Assembly: GCF_036416795.1 (NCBI RefSeq)
Contig: NZ_CP143867.1
Location: 3,464,001 to 3,528,000, forward strand
Length of the DNA: 64,000 bases
Direction of reading: 5' to 3'
DNA from: Bacteroides sp. MSB163
Lineage (GTDB): Bacteria > Bacteroidota > Bacteroidia > Bacteroidales > Bacteroidaceae
Both the position numbers and the translations under genes were made by a program. The notes under the pieces were generated by a model. The model was not told the origin of the DNA. It worked only from the letters and a program-made list of their open reading frames with translations, and made no database searches. Shown here in pieces: positions 34,979-44,049 of this stretch; the first letter of the stretch is position 1; every line of letters starts with the position of its first letter.

Positions 34979-35248
34979 ATAGCACAAGATACTATTCATT
35001 TTCGTCTCGCCCGATTTTCATTTTATGAAAAGCAGGCGGGACGTTCTGTTTTTCGGTGTAGAGACAGAGACATGAACCTGCCTGGGATATTGCCTTGGGT
35101 TATAAGATAAAAGGCTTTCAGCCTTGAGTTGCACAATGAATACGTGTTTAATTCAAATCGGTGTAGAATTGAAACTTTGTAATCTCTGTTTACGTAAAGG
35201 TTTACGTTCCTTTTTGCTTTCTTTCCTTTTCCTTTTACATGCAATTCT

Positions 35249-35256
35249 CCTACTTT
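35249..35256 (+). promoter_or_regulatory. Bacteroides -7 box (TACTTTTG)
   Basis: TAnnTTTG 43 bases before the propeller-glycosidase gene at 35300; TTTT at 35225-35228 is at the correct distance for a weak -33 box. Confidence 0.45.
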
Positions 35257-35299
35257 TGGCCACGTAAATCTGTTTAAAACCAATTCTAATATTATATTT

Positions 35300-36961
35300 A
35301 TGGAAAGAAGCCTCTTTAAATTTGCTCTACTGGGAGTCATGCTCTTGATCAGTCATTCCTCTTTTTCACAAATAACGGAACGGGAACGTCCTGCGGAATG
35401 GAAACAATTAGTGAAAGGCGCCCGCTTTATGGATCGCTTCCTGCCGATGAAGGGAAATGTACTTTCATCCGATACATGGGGTGCTGACTGTGTGCTTCCA
35501 CGTTATGTAGATAATGGCATTGAAGACGGTATCTGGTCCTATTGGGGTGGAAATATCCGAAAAGGCGAGGACGGTAAATATCATCTATTTGCCTGCGGCT
35601 GGCTGGAATGTTCACCTAAAGGACACATGGAATGGCCTAACTCATACGTACTTCATACCGTAAGCGATAATCTGACAGGGCCTTTCAAGCCTGTTCGTAT
35701 CATAGGTAAAGGGCATAATCCTGAAATATTCCGTGCTAAAGATGGCCGGTATGTTGTCTATGTAATTGATGGACGTTATGTATCCGATGATCTGAATGGA
35801 AAATGGGAATATGGAAAGTTTGATTTCAATGCACGCGACCGCCGTATTATCGAAGGCCTGTCTAATCTTTCATTTGCCCAGCGTGAAGACAGCTCTTATG
35901 TGATGGTTTGTCGTGGTGGTGGTATCTGGGTCAGCAGAGATGGACTATCGGAATACAATCAACTGACCGACAAACGGGTTTATCCGGATGTAGACGGTCG
36001 GTTTGAAGATCCCGTAATCTGGCGCGATCATATTCAGTATCACCTGATTGTTAATGATTGGCTGGGACGTATTGCTTTCTATCTTCGTTCGAAGGATGGA
36101 GTGAGCTGGGTGGTCGATCCGGGTGAAGCTTATATGCCGGGAGTTGCTGTACATGCAGACGGACAGGTGGAAGACTGGTTCAAATATGAACGCCTTAAAG
36201 TGTATCAGGATAAATACGGACGTGCTGTTCAGGCTAATTTCGCGGTAATCGATACGCTTAAAAATGAGGATAAACCTTTTGATCACCATAGTTCAAAGAA
36301 TATCAGTATTCCCTTGAATCCGGGATTGTTGCTTACCATACTGGACGAGAAACCTATCACCTCGGGTACAAAAAAAATTCGTGTGAAGATACAGGCGGAA
36401 GAAGGTTTCAATCCCCAGACGGATATAGATGTAAATTCCTTGCGTTTCGGTGCTTCTGAAGAAGTGAATTATGGCAGAGGCTGCCAGGTTTTGACCACAG
36501 AAAATGAGGGCAAGGATTTGATTGTAGCTTTCAATGGCAAAGGAAATGGCATCACTAAAGATGAGTTTGCTCCGAAATTAATTGGAAAATACAAAGATGG
36601 AAGAATGCTTTATGGGTATGCGCGTTTGCCATACATTGATTATATAGAACCGATCCTTTCAGCTCGTGCCCCAGTCTTTACCAAATCCGGGAAGGGACTG
36701 GAATGTACAGTGGAAGTACAGAATTTCGGTCAGGTCGGCTCGAAGAAAGCGATGTTGGAAATAGGGTATAAAAGGGAAGGAAAAACAATAAAAGTAGCTT
36801 CCGGTATGGTTCCGGCATTGAAGCCTTATGAAAAAACAGATATATTGCTTTCTGCTAAAGATGTGTTTGAGGAAGGAAAGGAATATGATTTGATAGTGAC
36901 ACTCTATTCCGGCAAAAAAGTATTGTCAACATTTAATCTGAAAAAGAAAGTGTTGGAGTAA
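35300..36961 (+). CDS. Secreted five-bladed beta-propeller glycosidase-like protein (GH43/GH32/GH117-like)
   Basis: A 553-residue protein with signal MERSLFKFALLGVMLLISHS (cleaved near SFSQ). Residues 60-330 show propeller blades with acidic motifs like those of clan GH-F/GH-J enzymes: WSYWGGNIRKGEDGKYHLFA, GHNPEIFRAKDGRYVVYVID and DGRFEDPVIWRDHIQYHLIV (EDP being a conserved acidic pair position). About 200 C-terminal residues are beta-sandwich-like. I cannot assign the CAZy family. Its place next to the pectin cluster suggests a role on pectin side-chains; this is inference. Monocistronic; an exact-22 array follows its stop. Confidence 0.65.
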   Translation: MERSLFKFALLGVMLLISHSSFSQITERERPAEWKQLVKGARFMDRFLPMKGNVLSSDTWGADCVLPRYVDNGIEDGIWSYWGGNIRKGEDGKYHLFACGWLECSPKGHMEWPNSYVLHTVSDNLTGPFKPVRIIGKGHNPEIFRAKDGRYVVYVIDGRYVSDDLNGKWEYGKFDFNARDRRIIEGLSNLSFAQREDSSYVMVCRGGGIWVSRDGLSEYNQLTDKRVYPDVDGRFEDPVIWRDHIQYHLIVNDWLGRIAFYLRSKDGVSWVVDPGEAYMPGVAVHADGQVEDWFKYERLKVYQDKYGRAVQANFAVIDTLKNEDKPFDHHSSKNISIPLNPGLLLTILDEKPITSGTKKIRVKIQAEEGFNPQTDIDVNSLRFGASEEVNYGRGCQVLTTENEGKDLIVAFNGKGNGITKDEFAPKLIGKYKDGRMLYGYARLPYIDYIEPILSARAPVFTKSGKGLECTVEVQNFGQVGSKKAMLEIGYKREGKTIKVASGMVPALKPYEKTDILLSAKDVFEEGKEYDLIVTLYSGKKVLSTFNLKKKVLE

Positions 36962-37014
36962 TCTGAGAAAGCTATCGGTTTCGATGATTTGATAAGGGGA
37001 TAAATATTCCGCTT

Positions 37015-37102
37015 ACAAGGCATTAACTTCCTGTCGACAAGGTCTCAACTTCTTGTCAACAGGAAGTTAACTTTTTGTATGCAAGGAGTTGAGACCTTGT
37101 AA
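37015..37102. repeat. Degenerate tandem array, exact 22-bp period (array 3)
   Basis: Four contiguous units at 37015, 37037, 37059 and 37081, each 22 bases, core (A/G)CA(A/G)G...AACTTCTTGT. Units carry inverted arms ACAAG...CTTGT, and neighbours can pair (AACTTCTTGT with ACAGGAAGTT). It begins 54 bases after the stop of the propeller gene and ends before the promoter of the serine hydrolase. Confidence 0.8.
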
Positions 37103-37194
37103 TGTATTGATAAATAAAGCCTTTCTTAACATAGGTCTCTTAGTAAAGAAGGCTTTATTCATAAGTGAAGAATCAAAATTATACCGTCAATATC

Positions 37195-37226
37195 TTTCGG
37201 AAACTTTCATTAAATTCCTATCTTTG
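37195..37226 (+). promoter_or_regulatory. Promoter of the serine hydrolase gene
   Basis: TTTC at 37195-37198 (one mismatch to TTTG), 20 bases, then TATCTTTG at 37219-37226. It lies inside the reading frame of the longer candidate ORF from 37165, which supports the start at 37252. Confidence 0.7.
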
Positions 37227-37251
37227 CAGAAATCCGTATTACTTAAATAAG

Positions 37252-38289
37252 ATGAAACGATACCTGCTGTTACTTTTCTTTAGTCTGACTTTGGCTTACC
37301 TGAAAGCCCAATCAAATATAGATACTCTGCGACTGTCCGATTATCTTTCTAAAATAGAGCAGAATGGGCAATGTATAGGTTCCCTTGCTATAATGAAAGA
37401 TGGAAAAAATATTTATACCCGTAGGCTGGGGAAAGATCTTCTCCGGAATAAACAGGAGACCGAATATCCGCTTTACCGGGTGGGATCGATCACCAAGATG
37501 TTTACGGCAGTTCTTATCTATCAGGAGATTGAAAAGGGACGATTGAAACTGGAAGATAAATTATCTGATTATTTTCCGGAAATACCACGTGCCGGGGATA
37601 TTACGATTTACCAGTTGCTGGAACATACGGCTGGACTGGGAAACTATGTTATGAAGAACGGTACATATAGCTGGATGCTTTCATATGTTCCGAACTCTGA
37701 CATTATGGAAGAGATTATTCGTCAAGGTATCTTGTATGAACCGGGAACGGATTTCAAATATTCCAATAGTAGTTACTATCTGTTGGCTAACATTCTCAGA
37801 AAGATTCATAAAAAGGCTTATTGTAAAATTCTGGATGAGGAAATTATCCGTCCTTTAGGATTGCTTGTTTCTGCTTCCGGAATAATCAGTGATAGCGATG
37901 AAGCCCTTCCTTATGAGAAGAATGCTGCCGGAGAATGGGTGGAAGTACCGGACTTTTATTTTCTGAATGTCATGGGAGTAGGGGATATTCTTTCGCCACT
38001 GGAAAATATCAATCTTTTCTTGCATGCATTATTTACCGGAAAACTGATTTCAAAAGAACACCTGCAAATCATGAAACCTTATGGAGATGACCGACATGGA
38101 AGGGGAATGATGTATATGCCTTATCATGATCATAAATACTATGGACATACCGGGGACACTTTTGGAGTTCGTTCCATTGGCGTATATAATGAACAGGAAG
38201 ATATATCGATAGCTGTGAGTGTCAATGGAAGTACTATTCCTTTCAGTGAATTCTTGTTGGGGATATTTGATTCTATTTATGGAAAGTAG
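37252..38289 (+). CDS. Beta-lactamase-fold serine hydrolase (class C / PBP family)
   Basis: A 345-residue secreted protein. The ATG at 37252 gives a good signal (MKRYLLLLFFSLTLAYLKAQ); the ATG at 37165 lies upstream of the promoter. The Ser-x-x-Lys motif is GSITKMF, the Tyr-x-Asn motif is KYSNSSYYLLANIL, and HTGDTFG stands in the KTG position. These mark the class C beta-lactamase/DD-peptidase/esterase superfamily. The natural substrate may be peptidoglycan or an ester; true beta-lactamase action is not implied. It precedes two L,D-transpeptidase-like genes, which suggests cell-wall work. Confidence 0.85.
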   Translation: MKRYLLLLFFSLTLAYLKAQSNIDTLRLSDYLSKIEQNGQCIGSLAIMKDGKNIYTRRLGKDLLRNKQETEYPLYRVGSITKMFTAVLIYQEIEKGRLKLEDKLSDYFPEIPRAGDITIYQLLEHTAGLGNYVMKNGTYSWMLSYVPNSDIMEEIIRQGILYEPGTDFKYSNSSYYLLANILRKIHKKAYCKILDEEIIRPLGLLVSASGIISDSDEALPYEKNAAGEWVEVPDFYFLNVMGVGDILSPLENINLFLHALFTGKLISKEHLQIMKPYGDDRHGRGMMYMPYHDHKYYGHTGDTFGVRSIGVYNEQEDISIAVSVNGSTIPFSEFLLGIFDSIYGK

Positions 38290-38351
38290 TATGAAGAGTC
38301 AACAATAACAGTCGGATAGTCGTTATATAGATTATAGATTAATTTCATTTT

Positions 38352-39380
38352 ATGAAACATTCCGTTCTTTTTGCCTGTGTGGTTATTGGTTTGATTTTTG
38401 CCGGATGTCGTAATCGGCAGGAACCACCTGTGCCGATAGTTGTGCAGGAGGCTGAACCTAAAGATACGGCTGTGCTGGAATTTCCTCATCCTAAGGAGAA
38501 ACAGTTGAACGCTGCCGATATTTCCCTTACCAAAGAATTGCTTTATGACCAGCATACCCTGGAAGATACCTATCCATATAAGGATACGGTACGCTCTTTC
38601 AAATGGGATGTCATCCGGAACTGTCTGGCTTATATCGAGAATATGCAGCGCGATACTACTGCAAGGTGGGTCGTGTTACAGAATTATAAGAATCTGAATA
38701 AAGAAGCTCCCCTGGTACGTAAGTTCGTGCGGAATGTGTATCGCCGTGTATCTGATACACTGGGTGTGGAGCGTTATCAATCGGTACCGTTATATCTGCC
38801 CACTGATACGCTGGTGCCCGAACGTTATGGTAGAGACGGTACTATCGCTTATCTGAAAGGTGAGGAAGGAAGTTTTTACCGGATATTACCCGCCACTTTT
38901 GAAGAAGAATGGCTGGCACCACGCAGTTATCTGAAACAATTGCCGGACAGCACCGTCTTTAATCATGTGATTTTTGTCGATCGCCTGGATCAGAATATTA
39001 CTACCTTGGAACATGTCTCGGAAGGTGAGTGGAAGATACGCAGTATGAATCCCGCCACTACCGGAATGCATGCTCCACCCTATGCCCAGGAAACTCCACT
39101 GGGGATGTATCTGCTTCAACAGAAAAAAAAGCGTATGGTGTTCCTGAAAGATGGTTCGGCGGAGACAGGAGGCTATGCCCCCTATGCCAGTCGTTTTACG
39201 AACGGAGCTTATATTCACGGAGTGCCGGTGAATGCACCGCGTACAAGTATGATTGAGTATAGCTGGTCGTTAGGGACTACTCCACGTTCGCATATGTGTG
39301 TGCGCAATGCCACTTCACATTCCAAGTTTGTTTTCGATTGGGCGCCTACCGAACGCTCTTTGGTTGTGGTGATTGAATAG
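38352..39380 (+). CDS. YkuD-type L,D-transpeptidase-like lipoprotein
   Basis: A 342-residue lipoprotein (signal MKHSVLFACVVIGLIFAGC). The C-terminal third has the YkuD signature: YIHGVPVNAPR and then SHMCVRNATS, where His and the catalytic Cys of the HxGT...S(H/x)GC(I/V)R pattern are kept with altered spacing. L,D-transpeptidases make 3-3 peptidoglycan cross-links or attach lipoproteins. About 200 residues precede the domain and are of unknown fold. The next gene (87 bases on) is a second L,D-transpeptidase-like protein. Confidence 0.8.
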   Translation: MKHSVLFACVVIGLIFAGCRNRQEPPVPIVVQEAEPKDTAVLEFPHPKEKQLNAADISLTKELLYDQHTLEDTYPYKDTVRSFKWDVIRNCLAYIENMQRDTTARWVVLQNYKNLNKEAPLVRKFVRNVYRRVSDTLGVERYQSVPLYLPTDTLVPERYGRDGTIAYLKGEEGSFYRILPATFEEEWLAPRSYLKQLPDSTVFNHVIFVDRLDQNITTLEHVSEGEWKIRSMNPATTGMHAPPYAQETPLGMYLLQQKKKRMVFLKDGSAETGGYAPYASRFTNGAYIHGVPVNAPRTSMIEYSWSLGTTPRSHMCVRNATSHSKFVFDWAPTERSLVVVIE

Positions 39381-39467
39381 TGGATTCTCATTTTTAACTA
39401 TCTGTGTGATAGGTGTCTGGAGAAAAAACTGTAATTTAGCCGCCGTTATTTCTTTGGCTAAAGTTTT

Positions 39468-40178
39468 ATGTTGCGATTTATTGTATTCATTTTATTCTTA
39501 TTTCTTCCTTGTACCTTGTTTCTGGGCGGCAAGTCGTCAGATAACACTCCTGATTCTGCTGAAAGGGCTGCTGTATCTGATGTTGAGGCTTATGCGAGTT
39601 TATACCGTTCCATGCAGTTGGAAGGAGTTGTCAACTGGAAAGCTTTCCGGCAGGCTGTGGCAGGTTATTATAAAATAGACAATCGCAAACGGGAGGTGCT
39701 GACATTGATAGACTTTTCCCGTCCTTCTACCGCAAAACGTCTTTTTGTATTTGACATGAGGGAACGTAAAGTACTTTTCTCATCGGTCGTTTCCCATGGA
39801 AAAAATAGCGGTGATAATTATGCCACTTCCTTTTCTAATGAATATGGTTCCTACAAAAGTTCACTGGGATTCTATCTTACAGAATCTACTTATCAGGGAA
39901 AGAATGGATATTCGCTTATTTTGAATGGTTTAGAAAAAGGAATCAACGACCGGGCCCGTGAGCGTGCTATTGTTATGCATGGGGCGGCTTATGCCGATCC
40001 TTCGGTAGTCAGTAGAGGGGGACGTCTGGGAAGAAGCTTTGGCTGTCCGGCTGTTCCGCAAAAACTTTCCCGTCCTATCATTGATGCCATCAAAGGAGGA
40101 AGTGTGATGTATATCTATGCTGAAACTCCTGATTATCTGGCACACAGTTCAGTCTTAAAAGATACAGACGGACTGTAG
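39468..40178 (+). CDS. Murein L,D-transpeptidase catalytic-domain family protein
   Basis: A 236-residue secreted protein (signal MLRFIVFILFLFLPC). The catalytic segment is IVMHGAAYADPSVV and GRLGRSFGCPAVP, with His and Cys as in the YkuD-like catalytic-domain-2 family, and Ser-Phe-Gly-Cys-Pro as nucleophile motif. A conserved RLFVFDMRERKVLFSSVVSHGKNSG block precedes it. It may trim or cross-link the murein. Single transcription unit with the preceding gene is plausible. Confidence 0.85.
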   Translation: MLRFIVFILFLFLPCTLFLGGKSSDNTPDSAERAAVSDVEAYASLYRSMQLEGVVNWKAFRQAVAGYYKIDNRKREVLTLIDFSRPSTAKRLFVFDMRERKVLFSSVVSHGKNSGDNYATSFSNEYGSYKSSLGFYLTESTYQGKNGYSLILNGLEKGINDRARERAIVMHGAAYADPSVVSRGGRLGRSFGCPAVPQKLSRPIIDAIKGGSVMYIYAETPDYLAHSSVLKDTDGL

Positions 40179-40243
40179 TTTAATTCTTTTCATGGCGAAG
40201 CATATTTTTGACGTTTGTCAATTCCTGTAATCTTATCTTTTCC

Positions 40244-40251
40244 TACCTTTG
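40244..40251 (+). promoter_or_regulatory. Bacteroides -7 box (TACCTTTG) for the MATE gene
   Basis: TAnnTTTG 25 bases before the MATE start. The only upstream TTTG is at 40214, 26 bases away, so the match is partial. Confidence 0.45.
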
Positions 40252-40276
40252 CGTGCAATTTTCAGAGGATTAATTT

Positions 40277-41626
40277 ATGGCAACATCAAGAGAAATGACG
40301 GCAGGACGCGCATTGCCGTTGATATTCAATTTCACTATGCCTCTGTTGATGGGAAACCTGCTACAACAGACATACTCTCTGGTAGACGCGGCAATCGTGG
40401 GTAAATTCTTGGGTATTAACGCACTGGCCTCGGTTGGAGCAAGTACTTCGGTCGTTTTCCTTATTCTTGGTTTCTGCAATGGGTGTTGTGGAGGTTTCGG
40501 CATTCCTGTGGCACAGAAGTTCGGAGCGCGGGATTACAGTACGATGCGTCGTTATGTATCGGTCAGTTTGCAACTGGCAGCGGTGATGTCGGTGATGATT
40601 GCGGTAGTTACGAGTATTCTGTGTGGGGATATTCTGCTGATGATGCGTACACCGGATATCATATTCCAGGATGCCTACTATTATTTATTGATAACGTTTA
40701 TCGGAGTTCCCTGTACTTTCTTTTATAATTTGCTGTCCAGCATCATTCGTGCTTTGGGCGATAGCAAGACGCCTTTCTGGTTTCTGTTGTTTTCTACTAT
40801 ACTTAATATCCTGCTCGACTTGTTCTGTATCCTGGTATTGGATTGGGGAGTGGCGGGAGCCGCCATCGCTACGGTCTTTTCACAAGGTGTATCGGCTGTG
40901 TTGTGCTATGGATACATGATGCGCCGTTTTGATATATTGCGGGGAACACCGGATGAACGGAAGTTCAATGGTGCCTTGGCACGGACACTGATGTATATCG
41001 GTGTACCTATGGGATTACAATTTTCGATTACCGCTATCGGAAGCATTATGTTGCAAAGTGCCAACAATGCATTGGGAACTGCTTGTGTAGCCGCTTTTAC
41101 CGCTGCCATGCGCATCAAGATGTTCTTTATGTGTCCGCTTGAAAGTCTGGGCATTGCTATGGCTACCTATACCGGACAGAATTATGGTGCGGGCAAGCCC
41201 GAACGCATCTGGATGGGAGTGAAGGCAAGTGCATTAATGATGATTATTTATTGGGCATTTACGTTCTGCATATTGATGCTGGGGGCACGTACGTTTGCCT
41301 TGCTTTTTGTGGAAGCGTCTGAACTGGAAATATTGAAGGACACGGAGTTGTTCCTGCATATTTCCGTGTCCTTCTTCCCAGTCTTGGGACTGCTTTGTAT
41401 TCTGCGATATACCATTCAGGGAGCGGGATATACCAATCTTGCTATGCTTTCCGGAGTTTCCGAAATGATAGCACGTGTGTTGGTCAGTCTTTATGCAGTG
41501 CCCGCTTTCGGCTATCTCGCGGTCTGCTTCGGTGATCCGACGGCATGGATTGCGGCTGTCCTGTTCCTGGTGCCGGCATTTATTTTTGTATATCGGAGGT
41601 TGCTCCGGATGAGGAGAGAACAGTGA
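40277..41626 (+). CDS. MATE-family multidrug/cation efflux transporter
   Basis: A 449-residue protein with about 12 hydrophobic helices and two repeated halves typical of MATE exporters: MPLLMGNLLQQTYSLVDAAI and VGKFLGINALASVGASTSV near the start, and PMGLQFSITAIGSIMLQSANN at the mirrored point in the second half. The family exports drugs or metabolites in exchange for Na+ or H+. The final 47 bases overlap the convergent GH97 gene. Substrate unknown. Confidence 0.92.
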   Translation: MATSREMTAGRALPLIFNFTMPLLMGNLLQQTYSLVDAAIVGKFLGINALASVGASTSVVFLILGFCNGCCGGFGIPVAQKFGARDYSTMRRYVSVSLQLAAVMSVMIAVVTSILCGDILLMMRTPDIIFQDAYYYLLITFIGVPCTFFYNLLSSIIRALGDSKTPFWFLLFSTILNILLDLFCILVLDWGVAGAAIATVFSQGVSAVLCYGYMMRRFDILRGTPDERKFNGALARTLMYIGVPMGLQFSITAIGSIMLQSANNALGTACVAAFTAAMRIKMFFMCPLESLGIAMATYTGQNYGAGKPERIWMGVKASALMMIIYWAFTFCILMLGARTFALLFVEASELEILKDTELFLHISVSFFPVLGLLCILRYTIQGAGYTNLAMLSGVSEMIARVLVSLYAVPAFGYLAVCFGDPTAWIAAVLFLVPAFIFVYRRLLRMRREQ

Positions 41627-43607
41627 GTATAATTCCCGTGCCTCCTCCCGGTGCCTGTGCTATTTGCAGGGTCGATTCACCGGTTACTTCCTGTTCTTCT
41701 ATTATCACCGGATACGGGTTGGTACGATAATCAGCCTTATCTCCATCTCTGTAGATAACAGCCTTATATCGTTTTCCTTTATCCAGAAAGGAGAGGGGGA
41801 GTTGTATCTCCCGAGGTTGTTCATTAGTAATGCTTCCTATGAACCAACGTCCGCTGCTTCCACGTTCTTTACGGGCAATCGTCACATATTCGCCTATTTT
41901 TGCTTCGGGTATTATGGTTTGTTCCCAAGTAGTAGGGCAGGCGGTGATGAATGAAAACGGTTCAGGGTTCCGTTCGTAGTTTTCTATTTCATCGGAGGCC
42001 ATTTGCAGGGGACTGTATAACACAACGGATAAAGCCAATTGTTTGGCAAGCGTTGTTTGTACACGCGTCTGAGGCAACACCGGATTTTCGAAGCGGAAAG
42101 TGCCGGGGGTGAAATCCATGGGACCTGCCAGCCCACGGGTGAAGGGAATGGTGGTAGTGTGTACGGGAGGATTGCCGCCATCTTTGTCCCAGGCATCCCA
42201 TTCCTGCCCTCGTACACCTTCTTGTGTCATCAGATTGGGGAAGGTACGTTGCAGTCCGGTGGGCATCACGGGTTCGTGATTGTCAATCATAATATGCTTG
42301 TCGGCTGCCAGTTCAATAACTTTCCGGTAGTGGCGTATACCGAACTGGCTGCTGTGTCGCTCTTTGCCATCCAGTAGTTTGCCTACATAGCCTGTTTTGA
42401 TTATTTGCACGCCGTGATCTTTATATAAATTGAAGGCTGCTTCTATTTGGTTTTCATAATCAGATACCCAGCCGTCCGTTTCATGATGGCCGATAAGCGT
42501 CACGCCTTTGGAAGCGGCATAGTCGGTGATCTGTTTCAGGTCAAAGTCAGGATACGGTTCGGTAAAGTTGAAATGATAAGTATCCCAACCTTTGTTCCAA
42601 CCTTCAATAAGTACTCCCTGAAAACCGTGTCGGGCGGCAAAGTCTATATGCCGCAGTGCATTGGCAGTGGTAGCGCCGTGGCGTGGGCCTGTGTGCCAGG
42701 TGTGTTTATGCATGTGGTAAGTCCACCAGATTCCAATGTATCTTCCGGGTTGTATCCAGGATGTATCCTGAATGCGGCAAGGCTCGTTCAGATTCAGCAT
42801 AAGGCGTGACAGGAGTAAATCACCTGCGCTTTCAGCAACAATCATCGTGCGCCAGGGAGTGACACCGGGAGCTTTCATAAAAACCTTTTCTCCCGTAGAC
42901 CATGGAGTGAGATTGGCTTTCAGGGTCGTACTACCTTCTTTAGGGATAAGATTCATGGCTGCATAATCTGTCAGATTGGCTTCATGGATACTCAGGAAAA
43001 GTCCGTCATTGGTTTCCATAGTGAGCGGTGTGCTTACCCAACCGAGTTTACTGACAGGAGCTGCCTCGTAGAGTGCTTCATAAAAATGTGCTTCGTAAGG
43101 TATGGACCAGGCTTTATGATCATCGGTCAATGCAAACTCTGTAAGTTCATCCATGATCACAAAGTCTTTTAATGCTTCCTGTTCCGGAAATTCGTAGCGG
43201 AAGCCGAACCCGTCATTGAACAGCCGGAACACAACATTGAATTTTCGTTTGTGTGCGGATGTTTCCTGTACATGGATGGTCATCTCATGATAGTTGTTTT
43301 CCACAATCCGGTCTTCTCCCCAGATTTGTTCCCATGTCCCACCGAATGAATGATGAAGAGCTTCTGTTATTTCCAGATGGTCAGCAAGTGTATCTTCTTT
43401 CAGGATAAACCCGAGGCGTGACTTATCGAGTATAGGCTTTCCATTTCGTGAGAGTTCATAATAGAGTTTTCCGTTTTCTGTTTTTACATGCAGGCAGAGA
43501 TTACCATCGGGAGAACTTACAGAGAGTTGCGATGCCGGATGGCAACCTGTGCAGAGGAAAACGATAAAGCTTACCCATATCAGGGAATAATAAGGAAGTC
43601 TTTTCAT
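41580..43607 (-). CDS. GH97 glycoside hydrolase (alpha-glucosidase/galactosidase family)
   Basis: A 675-residue lipoprotein-type enzyme (signal ending FIVFLCTGC). Beta-super-sandwich then TIM barrel, as in GH97. Motifs: RYIGIWWTYHMHKHTWHTG, GHHETDGWVSDYE, IIKTGYVGKL, IDNHEPVMPTG and TQEGVRGQEWDAW. The Glu in HEP and in QEG correspond to catalytic base glutamates of inverting GH97 members such as SusB; retaining members use an Asp at the KTG position. So an inverting enzyme is favoured, inference from family knowledge. The start ATG overlaps the preceding pseudogene stop (ATGA), so coupled. Last gene of the SusCD locus. Confidence 0.93.
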   Translation of the reverse strand: MKRLPYYSLIWVSFIVFLCTGCHPASQLSVSSPDGNLCLHVKTENGKLYYELSRNGKPILDKSRLGFILKEDTLADHLEITEALHHSFGGTWEQIWGEDRIVENNYHEMTIHVQETSAHKRKFNVVFRLFNDGFGFRYEFPEQEALKDFVIMDELTEFALTDDHKAWSIPYEAHFYEALYEAAPVSKLGWVSTPLTMETNDGLFLSIHEANLTDYAAMNLIPKEGSTTLKANLTPWSTGEKVFMKAPGVTPWRTMIVAESAGDLLLSRLMLNLNEPCRIQDTSWIQPGRYIGIWWTYHMHKHTWHTGPRHGATTANALRHIDFAARHGFQGVLIEGWNKGWDTYHFNFTEPYPDFDLKQITDYAASKGVTLIGHHETDGWVSDYENQIEAAFNLYKDHGVQIIKTGYVGKLLDGKERHSSQFGIRHYRKVIELAADKHIMIDNHEPVMPTGLQRTFPNLMTQEGVRGQEWDAWDKDGGNPPVHTTTIPFTRGLAGPMDFTPGTFRFENPVLPQTRVQTTLAKQLALSVVLYSPLQMASDEIENYERNPEPFSFITACPTTWEQTIIPEAKIGEYVTIARKERGSSGRWFIGSITNEQPREIQLPLSFLDKGKRYKAVIYRDGDKADYRTNPYPVIIEEQEVTGESTLQIAQAPGGGTGIILTVLSSSGATSDIQK

Positions 43608-44029
43608 GATTTCTTTCTTATTTTTATATAGTCCAGTTCAAAGTATCCGCCTTTGGACGTACTGTTCTGAATGATTATATAATTAATGCCGTTTTGTAGG
43701 GATATTTCTGTCTCCGCGGTTTGCCAGGCTGTTTTGTCAGCCTGTACAGGAAGTTGCAACAATTTCTCTATCGCTACATCATTGACGATAATCAAAGCCG
43801 CTGCGTCTGTTGTTCCTGTATTTCAATATCTGATTTCCAGCGGATAGTCCCCCGCTTGGGGAACTTCCACTGCAAAGAGTACATTGGCGCCGGAGTTTTC
43901 AAGTCCTGTGACGTAGCCGGCACCACTGTAAGTGTTCTCTTGGTTGCCATCGTTATCCTGCCCGGAGTCGGATTCCTTGCAGGATAACAGGAGACAGGAG
44001 GCTATCAGTAATAGATTATATAGTTTCAT
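43604..44029 (-). pseudogene. CBM35-like lipoprotein interrupted by an in-frame TGA
   Basis: From the ATG at 44029 the frame starts with a lipoprotein signal (MKLYNLLLIASCLLLSCKES), then an Asp/Gly/Asn linker and ENTYSGAGYVTGLENSGANV, a CBM6/35-like jelly-roll. After PLEIRY the codon at 43823-43825 is TGA. Beyond it the same frame runs on for 73 codons (NTGTTDAAALIIVNDV ... GGYFELDYIKIRKKS) and completes the domain. One base change would restore the gene. It lacks the usual first beta-strand (xIEAExxxxxGGA), which instead ends the preceding gene. The stop overlaps the GH97 start, so normal translation past TGA would reinitiate GH97. Confidence 0.8.
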
Positions 44030-44049
44030 TATTGATGGAGATTTATTCT

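Noticed and set aside
37165..38289. Serine hydrolase start at 37165
   Set aside because: A promoter (37195-37226) lies inside this extension and the ATG at 37252 begins a good signal peptide.
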